Shown: one piece after another, positions 26,475 through 35,572 of the stretch
Position numbering within the stretch: the stretch's first letter is position 1
Layout: each line of letters starts with the position of its first letter
Assembly: GCA_944326855.1 (NCBI GenBank)
Contig: CALVFO010000030.1
Span: 1 to 64,000 of the forward strand
Direction of reading: 5' to 3'
DNA: 64,000 nucleotides
From: an uncultured Alistipes sp.
Lineage (GTDB): Bacteria; Bacteroidota; Bacteroidia; Bacteroidales; Rikenellaceae
The notes under the pieces: model-generated
The model's database searches: none
What the model saw: only the letters and a program-made list of their open reading frames with translations
Told to the model about the DNA's origin: nothing
Translations under genes and position numbers: made by a program

Positions 26475-29400
26475 ATGACTGCTCAAGAACTACTCGAATT
26501 ATTTTTCTCTCAGAAATCGTGTCACGAATTTCTTCGGGAAAGTCGGCGTTGCCGCACATTGGAGGCGGTTTCGTTGGCTGGATCGTCGTTTTCGCTGCTG
26601 GCAGCAGGAACCGTCCTGCGACAGGGCGGGCTGCATGTGATGGTGATGGAGGACCGCGATGCGGCGGGGTATCTGTACAACGATCTGTTTCCTTTTCTGG
26701 ATGAACGCCGGTTGCTCTTTTTCCCGACGGCCTATAAACGTTCCATCCAATTCGGGCAGGAAGATCCTTCAGGAATCGTTCAGCGGACGACGGCGTTGGG
26801 AGCCATTCGCAATTTTAAAAAGGGGACTCTGGTGATCTGCACCTACCCCGAAGCCCTGGTCGAGAAGGTGGTCGGACGTCAGGAACTGGCCTCCAGCAGC
26901 CTGCAGATCCGGGTCGGCGACATGCTTTCGACCTCGTTTGTGGAGGACGCGTTGCGTGAAAACGGCTTCGAACGGGTGGAATTCGTCTATGAACCCGGGC
27001 AATATTCCCTGCGCGGGGGGATCATCGATATTTTCTCGTTTGCGGACAATCGGCCTTATCGGGTCGACTTTTTCGGGGACGAGGTCGATTCGATTCGCTA
27101 TTTCGATTTGGGGACGCAGCTTTCGGTCGAAAAACTCGAACAGGTGGAAATCGTCCCCAACCTTAAGGATCGGGCCGAAGAACGGGTTTCGTTCGCCCGT
27201 TATGCCGAAGGGGCGACCTATTGGTTTGCCGACGGGGAGTACACCCTCAAGCGTTTCGATGACATTCGCAGCCGGGTGCTGAACGAACTGGACGAACCCT
27301 CGGCCATCGATACGCGGGTCACCAGCCGCAAGGCCTTTCTGGAGGACACCGAGCAGCGGCCTTTCATTTTGCTGCACAATAATATTCCGGAACGGGTTCC
27401 CGATGTGCGTATCTCGTTCGATACGGCTCCTCAGCCTCAGTTCAACAAGAAGTTCGAACTGCTGGCCGAGGATATCCACACGCGTCAGGAGGAGGGCTAT
27501 ACGACCTGCCTGCTGACCGAGAACAAAGCTCAGATCGAGCGTTTGCGCAATATCTTCAATTCGATCGGCGAACGGAACCTGGGATTTGAACCGGTGGACA
27601 TTACGCTGCATGAAGGTTTTATCGACCACCGGCTGAAACGTTGTTTTTACACCGATCACCAGTTGTTCGATCGTTACCAGCGTTACCGCATCCGGGGCGA
27701 AATCGACCGCAGCGAGAGCCTGACGATTCAGGAACTCAATTCGCTGAAGGTAGGGGATTATGTGGTGCATATCGACCATGGTGTGGGTCGTTTCGGGGGC
27801 CTGACCCGGACGGTGGAGAACGGCAAGGTCCACGAGGCGATCAAACTGGTTTATCGCGATAACGACGTTTTGCTGGTCAATGTGCACGCCCTGCATCGCA
27901 TTTCCAAATACAAGGATAAGGACAGCGAGCCTCCCAAAATCTATAAACTGGGTTCGGGGGCCTGGCAGCGCCTCAAACAGAACACCAAAAAGGCGGTCAA
28001 GGACATTGCCCGCGAACTGATCGAACTGTATGCCCGTCGCAAGGCGAGTCAGGGATTTGCCTTTTCGCCCGACAGTTTCTTGCAGTATGAACTGGAGGCG
28101 TCGTTCGTGTACGAGGATACGCCCGACCAGCAGACGGCGACCCAGGCCGTCAAGGCCGACATGGAATCTTCCACGCCGATGGACCGGCTGGTGTGCGGGG
28201 ATGTGGGATTCGGCAAGACGGAGGTCGCCATACGGGCGGCTTTCAAGGCGGTGACCGATTCCAAACAGGTGGCGGTGTTGGTTCCTACTACGATTTTGGC
28301 GTTGCAGCATTATCGGACCTTCAACGATCGGTTGAAAGATTTTCCGGTGCGGATCGAACAGCTGACGCGGGTGAAAAGCGCCGCCGAGACCCGCCAGATT
28401 TTGCAGGAGGTGAAAGAGGGAAAGGTGGATATTTTGATCGGAACGCACAAAATTCTGGGCAAACAGGTCGAGTTTCACGATTTGGGCTTGCTGATCATTG
28501 ATGAAGAGCAGAAGTTCGGTGTGGCGGCCAAGGAAAAATTGCGCCAGATGCGGGTGGCGGTCGATACGCTGACTCTGACGGCGACGCCCATTCCCCGAAC
28601 GTTGCAGTTTTCGTTGATGGGTTCCCGGGATTTGTCGGTCATTTCGACGCCTCCGCCCAACCGGCAGTCGGTGGCCACGGAAAGCCATCTGTTCGACGAG
28701 GAGATTATCCGCGAGGCCATCGAATTCGAACTGGCTCGGGGCGGACAGGTCTATTTCGTGCACAACCGGGTGGAGGATATCGACCGTATCGCCGCGCTGA
28801 TCAAAAAACTGTGTCCCCGGGCGCGGGTCGTGACCGGTCACGGTCAGATGCCCGGCGTGCAACTCGAAAAACTGATGATGGATTTCATCTATGGAGAGTA
28901 CGACGTGCTGGTGGCGACCTCCATCATCGAGTCGGGCGTGGACGTTCCCAATGCCAATACGATCATCATCAACAACGCCCATCGTTTCGGCCTGAGCGAC
29001 CTGCATCAGTTGCGGGGTCGGGTGGGGCGTTCCAACCGCAAGGCCTACTGCTATCTGTTGACGCCGCCCGACGAGATGCTCTCTTCGGAGGGGCGGAGGC
29101 GTCTGCGGGCCATCGAGGAGTTTTCCGATCTGGGTTCGGGTTTCAACATCGCCATGCAGGATCTGGATATCCGTGGGGCGGGGAATCTGTTGGGGGGCGA
29201 ACAGAGCGGCTTTATTGCCGATATCGGATTCGAGACCTATCAGAAAATCCTGAACGAGGCCATGGCCGAACTGCGTGAAGAGGAGTATGTGAAAGCCGTG
29301 GAGGCGGGGACGACGCCGAAAGATGCCGGGCCGGGAACGCCAGGTGCGGGGAATGTATTGCCGGTGAAACCCGTTTACCTGACCGATGCGCAGATCGAGA

Positions 29401-29849
29401 CCGACCGGGAGGCTTTTTTACCCGACGATTATATCGGCAGCAGTGCCGAAAAGTTGCGTTTGTACCGGGAACTGGACAGCATCTCGACCGAGGAGCGTCT
29501 GGATAGATTCCGCAGCGAATTGATCGACCGCTTCGGGGATATTCCTACGCCTACCGAAGAGTTGTTCGATATTGTACGTTTGCGGTGGCTGTGTGTCGAA
29601 CTGGGTTTTGAAAAAGCAATTGTCAAAAACGGCATTCTGATTCTGAAATTCATCGAAAACACTCACAGTGCCTATTATCAAAGCGATTTGTTTGGAGCGA
29701 TTTTGAAGGTGAGTACGCGTCCGGGAGGAAAATTTGTTTTCCGTCAGAACAATAATAAGTTGTCGGTTGTAGTTAGGAATATAAAGGATGTGGCGGCAGC
29801 AACGGGTGTCTTGCGCGAGTTGCGTCGTCAGGTCGCACAGGTGCAATAG
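26475..29849 (+). CDS. mfd: Transcription-repair coupling factor Mfd
   Basis: 1124 residues. A UvrB-like N-terminal module is followed by an RNA-polymerase-interaction domain (~420-500, LKVGDYVVHIDHGVGRFGG). The RecG-like translocase has Walker A CGDVGFGKTEVA (~573-584), DEEQ (~675-678), TATPIPRTLQ and the QLRGRVGRS motif VI. A C-terminal autoinhibitory domain ends the protein. Mfd removes stalled RNA polymerase from DNA lesions and recruits UvrA. It is followed 25 bp later by the coaX promoter, so it is its own unit. Confidence 0.97.
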   Translation: MTAQELLELFFSQKSCHEFLRESRRCRTLEAVSLAGSSFSLLAAGTVLRQGGLHVMVMEDRDAAGYLYNDLFPFLDERRLLFFPTAYKRSIQFGQEDPSGIVQRTTALGAIRNFKKGTLVICTYPEALVEKVVGRQELASSSLQIRVGDMLSTSFVEDALRENGFERVEFVYEPGQYSLRGGIIDIFSFADNRPYRVDFFGDEVDSIRYFDLGTQLSVEKLEQVEIVPNLKDRAEERVSFARYAEGATYWFADGEYTLKRFDDIRSRVLNELDEPSAIDTRVTSRKAFLEDTEQRPFILLHNNIPERVPDVRISFDTAPQPQFNKKFELLAEDIHTRQEEGYTTCLLTENKAQIERLRNIFNSIGERNLGFEPVDITLHEGFIDHRLKRCFYTDHQLFDRYQRYRIRGEIDRSESLTIQELNSLKVGDYVVHIDHGVGRFGGLTRTVENGKVHEAIKLVYRDNDVLLVNVHALHRISKYKDKDSEPPKIYKLGSGAWQRLKQNTKKAVKDIARELIELYARRKASQGFAFSPDSFLQYELEASFVYEDTPDQQTATQAVKADMESSTPMDRLVCGDVGFGKTEVAIRAAFKAVTDSKQVAVLVPTTILALQHYRTFNDRLKDFPVRIEQLTRVKSAAETRQILQEVKEGKVDILIGTHKILGKQVEFHDLGLLIIDEEQKFGVAAKEKLRQMRVAVDTLTLTATPIPRTLQFSLMGSRDLSVISTPPPNRQSVATESHLFDEEIIREAIEFELARGGQVYFVHNRVEDIDRIAALIKKLCPRARVVTGHGQMPGVQLEKLMMDFIYGEYDVLVATSIIESGVDVPNANTIIINNAHRFGLSDLHQLRGRVGRSNRKAYCYLLTPPDEMLSSEGRRRLRAIEEFSDLGSGFNIAMQDLDIRGAGNLLGGEQSGFIADIGFETYQKILNEAMAELREEEYVKAVEAGTTPKDAGPGTPGAGNVLPVKPVYLTDAQIETDREAFLPDDYIGSSAEKLRLYRELDSISTEERLDRFRSELIDRFGDIPTPTEELFDIVRLRWLCVELGFEKAIVKNGILILKFIENTHSAYYQSDLFGAILKVSTRPGGKFVFRQNNNKLSVVVRNIKDVAAATGVLRELRRQVAQVQ

Positions 29850-29851
29850 GA

Positions 29852-29882
29852 GTTGTCCGAAACGGAGGATTTCCTATCTTTG
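29852..29882 (+). promoter_or_regulatory. Promoter of the coaX envelope operon
   Basis: GTTG (29852-29855), 19 bp, TATCTTTG (29875-29882): a full Bacteroidetes promoter directly after mfd, giving a ~30-nt leader to coaX. Confidence 0.75.
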
Positions 29883-29918
29883 TAGTGGAGTCGTTGTACA
29901 AAATAAACCGTTGTTTGT

Positions 29919-30650
29919 ATGAACCTTGCCATTGATATCGGAAACAGCTTTTCCAAGCTGGCGATCATCGACCAGGGACAGGTGGTTGATTTTCTGAAGA
30001 CCGAGACCCTCGACATTCCCTATTTGGAGGAGATTATGGAGCATTATCCCACCATCGATGCGGCTATTTTGGCCTCGTCTCGTCTTCGTGACGAGGAGGT
30101 GGAAAACTGGCTTAAAACGAAGATGAAACGTTTTATCCGGTTCGATAGCCAGGTCGAGGTTCCGATACGTAATGCCTATCGGACCCCGCAGACACTGGGT
30201 TCCGACCGTTTGGCTGCCGCCGTGGGGGCACATGCCCTTTATCCGGGCAGTCCGGTGTTGGTGGTCGATTTCGGGACGGCGATCACGATCGATTTGGTGT
30301 CGGCCGACGGGGAGTTTCTGGGCGGCAACATCTCTCCCGGCGCGATGACACGCTTCAAGGCCTTGCATCATTTCACCAAGAAATTGCCTTTGCGGGGATT
30401 GACCGAACAGACCGTTTTGTTGGGCGGGGATTCGTTCGAGGCGATCGAAAGCGGGGTCATCAACGGGATCGTATACGAAATCGAAGGATATATCCGCGAA
30501 TTGAAGTCCAAATACGAAGGATTACGTATTATTTTTACGGGCGGAGACGGGAATTTCTTTGCGAAGAAATTAAAAAATCCGATATTTGCAACCTATGATC
30601 TGGTAGCATACGGGCTAAACAGAATATTAGAGTACCATGCGCAAAAGTAA
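29919..30650 (+). CDS. coaX: Type III pantothenate kinase
   Basis: 243 residues. ASKHA-fold signature DIGNSFSKLAI (6-16) for phosphate binding, DFGTAITID (~117-125), GGNISPGAMTRFKALHHFT for pantothenate binding, and TGGDGNFFAKKL near the C-terminus. It phosphorylates pantothenate, the first step from vitamin B5 to CoA; panC and panD for pantothenate synthesis are 18 kb away. It overlaps the next gene by 14 bp and heads a run of envelope genes. Confidence 0.96.
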   Translation: MNLAIDIGNSFSKLAIIDQGQVVDFLKTETLDIPYLEEIMEHYPTIDAAILASSRLRDEEVENWLKTKMKRFIRFDSQVEVPIRNAYRTPQTLGSDRLAAAVGAHALYPGSPVLVVDFGTAITIDLVSADGEFLGGNISPGAMTRFKALHHFTKKLPLRGLTEQTVLLGGDSFEAIESGVINGIVYEIEGYIRELKSKYEGLRIIFTGGDGNFFAKKLKNPIFATYDLVAYGLNRILEYHAQK

Positions 30651-31971
30651 CCGGTTTACCCTGATTGTTCTCCTGTTGTCGGCACTGCAGGTTATTCCTG
30701 TTGTGTCTCGGGCACAGAAAAATAGCCTGAATGCTTTTTCGCCCTATACGTTTTACGGAATAGGGGATTTTTCGATGCAAGGACCGACCTTTCTGCGTTC
30801 GATGGGAGGAATCGGGGTTGCTTACAGCAATTTGCGAAGAGGGAACTATGTCAATCCGGCCTCTTTTGCTACGATCAACCCTAAATCGGCCTTGTTTAAT
30901 GTGGGAGTGGAAGGCGGAGGCGTTTACGCCAAAACCGCCAGTGCGCAAAGTAGTTACAATACGTTTAATTTTCGGGATGTCGCCCTGCAGTTGCCGCTGT
31001 GGGGGCAGAAGATCGGGATGGGCGTGAGTGTGACTCCGTTCAGCAGCGTGGGGTATCAGGTGAAGATGTACGAAACGGATCCTGAAGTCCTCGCCAATGT
31101 GGGAAGTGTCCGTTATGACTATCTGGGCGACGGGAACATCACGCAATTCAAATTGGGGGTCGGAGCCATGTTGTTCAAGAACTTCACCATCGGAGCCGAT
31201 CTGATCTATTACCACGGTAAGATCGAACGTAATTTCAATACGGTGATCACCAATGTGTTGGGGAATCCTGATCTGCGGACTCAAACCGGTGTGACGTATT
31301 CGGATTATTCGAAACTGTGGTTGGATGTGGGTTTTCAGTATGCATTGATAGCCAACGAAAAGCGTAAATTGACAATCGGAGCGACCTATACTCCGCGCGT
31401 GAACCTCAAACCGACGACCACGCGGCAGGTACTCGCTACGAATGTGTACATCGATACGGTCGATTATTCGCAGGCCAAAGGCAACTTTTATCTGCCGGGA
31501 TCTTTTACCGGGGGATTTTATTACGAGACGATCAAGCTTGGGGTAGGGATGGATTATACCTACCAAAAGTGGAGCGGATTGAATACGAATGATGATGTGA
31601 ATGATGTAAAATTCACGAATAATCATTATATTAAGGTCGGCGCACAGTATACGCCCAATTTTTTCGATCCGCGTCGTTTCCTGAACCGTGTGACTTATCG
31701 GGTGGGTTACCGTTACAACAGTTATTACATGCAGATCAACGGTCATCCGATCCGAGATCATGCCATCACGTTCGGCTTTGGGGTTCCGCTCCATCGACGG
31801 GGGTTGACCAATATCGATGTGGGTTTCGAGTTGGGACAACGCGGTTTGACGGCCGAAGGGACGATCGGAAGTCGTCAGTTCCAGATGGTCAAAGAACAAT
31901 ATTTCAAGATCTCCCTGGGATTGAGTCTCTTCGGGGAAGACTATTGGTTCGTGAAGCACAAGTACGAATAA
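30637..31971 (+). CDS. FadL/OMPP1-like outer-membrane beta-barrel protein
   Basis: 444 residues with a signal peptide (VLLLSALQVIPVVSRAQ). An N-terminal motif resembles FadL/TodX proteins (SPYTFYGIGDF and SMGGIGVAY with NPASFATI), followed by many amphipathic strands. It probably forms a pore for hydrophobic or small molecules; the substrate is unknown. Translation is coupled to coaX by a 14-bp overlap. It lies in a block with lptC and a PpiD-like foldase, all concerned with the outer membrane. Confidence 0.85.
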   Translation: MRKSNRFTLIVLLLSALQVIPVVSRAQKNSLNAFSPYTFYGIGDFSMQGPTFLRSMGGIGVAYSNLRRGNYVNPASFATINPKSALFNVGVEGGGVYAKTASAQSSYNTFNFRDVALQLPLWGQKIGMGVSVTPFSSVGYQVKMYETDPEVLANVGSVRYDYLGDGNITQFKLGVGAMLFKNFTIGADLIYYHGKIERNFNTVITNVLGNPDLRTQTGVTYSDYSKLWLDVGFQYALIANEKRKLTIGATYTPRVNLKPTTTRQVLATNVYIDTVDYSQAKGNFYLPGSFTGGFYYETIKLGVGMDYTYQKWSGLNTNDDVNDVKFTNNHYIKVGAQYTPNFFDPRRFLNRVTYRVGYRYNSYYMQINGHPIRDHAITFGFGVPLHRRGLTNIDVGFELGQRGLTAEGTIGSRQFQMVKEQYFKISLGLSLFGEDYWFVKHKYE

Positions 31972-32018
31972 GCTCGGGAATATTATTGAACTAACTAAAT
32001 ACAAACGACTACAAGGCA

Positions 32019-33356
32019 ATGAAAAAGATCATGTACAAAGCGGCTCTGCTGATCGTCTCGGCAATGTCCGTTTCTTATGCAGCTCAGGCCCAGGCCTATC
32101 TGCAGGATCCGAAGTATGGGAATACGCCGGAAGAACGTAAAGAAAACGTTTTGCGTATCAACTACTTCAACGATGCGTACAAAAACAAGAATTACAATCA
32201 GGCGGTTCAATACATGAAAGAGTTGATCGCCAGTGCTCCTCGTGCTTCCCAGAACATCTACATCAACGGGATTAATATTTTCCGTACGAAAGTCTCTGAA
32301 GCGAAATCTCCGGAAGCCCGTCAGGCCGCTTTGGACAGCCTGATGATGCTGTACGATCTGCGCATGGAAAACTTCGGGGATCATCCGACTCGTGGTCGGG
32401 TTTATCTGTCGGGGCTGAAAGCCCGCGACTACCTGTCGTTGAATCCGAGCAACAAGGAAGAAGTGAAACGACTCTTCGACCAGGCTATGGAACTGGGCGG
32501 TGAACAGACCGATCCCGATCTGATCAACATCTACTTCAACTCGCTGGTGGAAGATTACAAAAACGATGCGTTGGCTACGGACGTTCTGTTGAGTGAATAC
32601 GATCGTTTGGCGACCATTTACGACAAGTGCACGGCCGAAGACAAGGACGAACAGAAAAAAGTGTTCGACAACCTGTTTGTGAGCAGCGGGGCTGCCAGTT
32701 GCGAAAACCTGGAAAAAGTATTCCGTCCGACCATCGAAGCCAATCCCAGTGTGGATGATCTGAAAAAGGTATTCCGTTTGTTGGCGGGGAACAATTGCTT
32801 GAATGATTTCCAAATTATGGTGAGCGAAAAATTGTATGCCCTTGAACCTTCGACGGAGGTAGCCATGTTGTTGGCTTCGGCTTTCGAAAACAAGAAAGAT
32901 TTTGCCAATGCAAGCAAATACCTCAATGAAGCCATTGCCGCAGAAACCGATCCGGCCGCCAAAGCCAACCTGGCCTTGCGTATCGCCGGTAGCGAACTGC
33001 AGCAGGGGAATTCGCGTGAAGCCGGTGATTTCGCTCGTCAGGCCATCGAATTCGATCCCGAAAACGGTTACGGCTATATGCTTTTGGCCAATGCCTATGC
33101 TGCGGGAGCCAATGCCTGCTCGGGCTTCGATCGTCAGTCGGTGTTCTGGTTGGTCGTTGATACGCTGACCAAAGCCAAAGAGCTGCTGGCCAACGATACG
33201 ACTCAGGTCGAAAGCATCGATCAGCAGATTGCCGGTTATCGGGCCGCCTTCCCGTCGAATGAAGAAGCCTTCTTCCGTGGATTGGAAAACGGTCAGGGTT
33301 ATACGGTCAATTGCGGTTGGGTATCGGGACGTACGACGGTGCGTTTGAATCGATAA
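32019..33356 (+). CDS. Periplasmic tetratricopeptide-repeat protein
   Basis: 445 residues with a signal peptide (ALLIVSAMSVSYAAQAQA). Mainly helical with TPR-like repeats: NDAYKNKNYNQAVQYMKELI (about 47-66) and, in the second half, SAFENKKDFANASKYLNEAI and DFARQAIEFDPENGYGYMLL. It contains several Cys (SGAASCENLEK, GNNCLNDF) and a C-terminal tail GYTVNCGWVSGRTTV. No enzymatic motif. Probably a scaffold in the envelope, judging from its neighbours. Confidence 0.85.
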   Translation: MKKIMYKAALLIVSAMSVSYAAQAQAYLQDPKYGNTPEERKENVLRINYFNDAYKNKNYNQAVQYMKELIASAPRASQNIYINGINIFRTKVSEAKSPEARQAALDSLMMLYDLRMENFGDHPTRGRVYLSGLKARDYLSLNPSNKEEVKRLFDQAMELGGEQTDPDLINIYFNSLVEDYKNDALATDVLLSEYDRLATIYDKCTAEDKDEQKKVFDNLFVSSGAASCENLEKVFRPTIEANPSVDDLKKVFRLLAGNNCLNDFQIMVSEKLYALEPSTEVAMLLASAFENKKDFANASKYLNEAIAAETDPAAKANLALRIAGSELQQGNSREAGDFARQAIEFDPENGYGYMLLANAYAAGANACSGFDRQSVFWLVVDTLTKAKELLANDTTQVESIDQQIAGYRAAFPSNEEAFFRGLENGQGYTVNCGWVSGRTTVRLNR

Positions 33357-33372
33357 TCGACGCAGAAAGACG

Positions 33373-33984
33373 GTGAACCGCATCGGTATAATCGATCATG
33401 TATATCGGGTAGCACTCCTTCTCGCAGGGAGTGCTATCTTACTTATGTCCTGTCACTCGACAACCCCCAAACCTTCCCATGAACAGTTGCAGGATATTAT
33501 TACGCAACAGAGTGACAGTCTGACGATTGTCTATTCCCGACAGGGCAACCTCTCCTATCGTTTCAAGACGCCTTTGCTGGAGCGTTACGAGATGGCCCGG
33601 GAACCCTATATGGAGTTCCGCAAAGGGGTGGAAATTCAAACTTATAACGATTCGACCCATCGTCTGGAATCGACCCTGACGGCCAATTATGCGATTTATC
33701 TGGAGAAACAGCAGCTTTGGGAGGCGAAAGGAAGTGTGGTGGCCACCAATGCCGAGGGACGCAAATTGGAAACCGAACAGTTATTCTGGAATCAGAAGAC
33801 CAAACGGGTCTACTCGAACGTGGATTCGAAAGTGACACAAGGTCGGGATGTGATTATCGGAGAGGGTTTCGAGGCCGATGAGCAGTTCGAAGATTATACG
33901 ATCCGCAAGCCGAAAGGTCGGGTGTCGGTCGATGTGACCCCAAGCGATTCGACCCGGAACCAACCCGCCACTCCGAATCCTTGA
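33373..33984 (+). CDS. lptC: LPS export protein LptC (lipoprotein form)
   Basis: 203 residues from a GTG start at 33373, 16 bp after the TPR gene; no in-frame ATG gives a full signal. Lipobox LMSC (Cys27). The body is a row of short beta-strands (LSYRFKTPLLERYE, YMEFRKGVEIQTYN, LTANYAIYLEKQQLWEAKGSV in part, VVATNAEGRKLETEQLFW in part) as in the LptC jelly roll. LptC passes LPS from LptB2FG to LptA. The product is a lipoprotein here, as often in Bacteroidetes, rather than a single-span membrane protein. Confidence 0.88.
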   Translation: MNRIGIIDHVYRVALLLAGSAILLMSCHSTTPKPSHEQLQDIITQQSDSLTIVYSRQGNLSYRFKTPLLERYEMAREPYMEFRKGVEIQTYNDSTHRLESTLTANYAIYLEKQQLWEAKGSVVATNAEGRKLETEQLFWNQKTKRVYSNVDSKVTQGRDVIIGEGFEADEQFEDYTIRKPKGRVSVDVTPSDSTRNQPATPNP

Positions 33985-34066
33985 GAGAGAGCCCGGATGT
34001 TGGGGCCCGGTTTTGTCCGGGAACGGCGGACCGCCGGGATGAAAATGTTTTCATAGTGTATCGATC

Positions 34067-35329
34067 ATGGTACTTCCGCTTATTATCGTGGTGGTCGTTT
34101 CTCTGATGGTCTCCGCCTTTTTTTCGGGGATGGAGATTGCGTTTCTCTCCTCGAACAAACTGAAACTGGAGATCGAGAAGAAACAAAGCCGCGTGTTCAA
34201 TTTCGTGGCCGGTGTGTTCAGCCGTCATGCCGGGCAGTACATCACGACGATTCTCGTGGGCAATAACATTGCCCTGGTGGTTTATTCCATGTTCATGAGC
34301 CGGCTGATTCAGCATTGGCTGGGGGTGACGCCTTCCGGGGAACTGTCGGGCTTTTCGTTCGTGATCGAGACCGTGGTCTCGACGGTCATTATCATCTATA
34401 CGGCCGAGTTCGTCCCCAAGGCGGTGGTACGGCTCAACCCCAATTTTTATTACCGAACGTTTGCGGTTCCGGTCTATCTGTTTTATTTGTTGTTCTATCC
34501 CATCGCCAAGATCGTTACGTTTATCGTGACGCTTTTGTTGCGGCTGTTCGGCCTGCCGCTCAACGTGCATCAGAGCCTGGGCGGTTTCGACCGGGTCGAT
34601 CTGGAACATCTGCTCGACGAGGCTTCGGAGAGTGAACAGGAGTGTGAGAACGAGAAAGAGATCAAACTCTTTCAGAATGCCCTCGATTTTTCCGATCTCT
34701 TGGTTCGGGACTGCATGGTTCCGCGAGTCGACATCGAAGCCATCGACCGGCATAGTTCCGTGGCCGAGTTGACCGAGCGTTTCATCGATACGCATTATTC
34801 CCGGCTGTTGGTGTATGAGGAAAGTGTCGATAACATCATCGGGTATGTGAATACCAAGACATTGTTCCGGAGACCCGAAAGCATCGACAGCATGATCAAG
34901 CAGGTGGATTATGTCCCCGAAAGCATGCCGGTTCAGAAGTTGTTGACGAGTTTCATCAAACAGCACCACAGTGTGGCTGTGGTGATCGACGAGTTCGGCG
35001 GTACGGCCGGTATGGTCACCATTGAGGATATTCTCGAAGAGATTTTCGGGGAGATCGAAGATGAACACGACGACCACTATCTGGTGGAAAAGAAGACCGG
35101 CGACAAGGAATTTATTCTCTCGGGGCGTCTGGAAGTGAAGACCCTGAACGAGAAATACCGGTTGGGAATACCCGAATCGGACGATTACGATACCCTGGCG
35201 GGGTATGTCATCGATCGTTATCAGGGGATTCCCGGAGTCGGGGAGACGATCGTGACCGATTCGATGAAGATTCGGGTGCTGCGGATCGATGCCTCCCGGG
35301 TGGAATTGTTGCGAGTGACCCTGATGTAA
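34067..35329 (+). CDS. CNNM/CorC hemolysin-type membrane protein with CBS pair
   Basis: 420 residues. A DUF21/CNNM membrane domain (~1-190, four hydrophobic segments, SAFFSGMEIAFLSSNKLKLE at 14-33) is followed by two CBS domains (~215-330, with MVPRVDIEAI and HSVAVVIDEFGGTAGMVT) and a C-terminal CorC/HlyC FAD-type domain. Relatives take part in Mg2+/Co2+ handling; in flavobacteria one member (GldE) belongs to gliding. It follows lptC by 82 bp. Confidence 0.92.
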   Translation: MVLPLIIVVVVSLMVSAFFSGMEIAFLSSNKLKLEIEKKQSRVFNFVAGVFSRHAGQYITTILVGNNIALVVYSMFMSRLIQHWLGVTPSGELSGFSFVIETVVSTVIIIYTAEFVPKAVVRLNPNFYYRTFAVPVYLFYLLFYPIAKIVTFIVTLLLRLFGLPLNVHQSLGGFDRVDLEHLLDEASESEQECENEKEIKLFQNALDFSDLLVRDCMVPRVDIEAIDRHSSVAELTERFIDTHYSRLLVYEESVDNIIGYVNTKTLFRRPESIDSMIKQVDYVPESMPVQKLLTSFIKQHHSVAVVIDEFGGTAGMVTIEDILEEIFGEIEDEHDDHYLVEKKTGDKEFILSGRLEVKTLNEKYRLGIPESDDYDTLAGYVIDRYQGIPGVGETIVTDSMKIRVLRIDASRVELLRVTLM

Positions 35330-35494
35330 AGCCGGGTTTGGGGCGGGTCGTACCGTCGGTTGGCCTACCAATGCTGCCGGCTCGGTCTCCGGAAGAATCT
35401 GCGTGGGGCCGGGAATTGCGCTCATGAATCCTTTGTTACTAAACTTTAGCATCTTTTCCGGGTATATTTCTGTGATTTGGAAGAAGAATTTTAT

Positions 35495-35502
35495 TATCTT
35501 TG
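35495..35502 (+). promoter_or_regulatory. Promoter -7 box for the PpiD-like gene
   Basis: TATCTTTG, exact consensus, about 70 bp before the ATG. A TTTG lies 15 bp upstream, closer than normal. The foldase gene probably has its own promoter in addition to read-through. Confidence 0.5.
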
Positions 35503-35572
35503 AACCTTAAAACGGGGTTCTTCGATCACCCTGTCGGGTAATACTCCGAAAATATTAACACAAACACCTTAT

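Noticed and set aside
26769..29006. 745-codon open frame opposite mfd
   Set aside because: It mirrors the codons of mfd on the other strand, has no protein-family features and no promoter; GC-rich genes give such long antisense frames. The same holds for frames opposite susD (3254-4867), the S9 gene (41521-43455), the CNNM gene (33854-35452), waaA (43972-45324) and DPP III (46842-48302).
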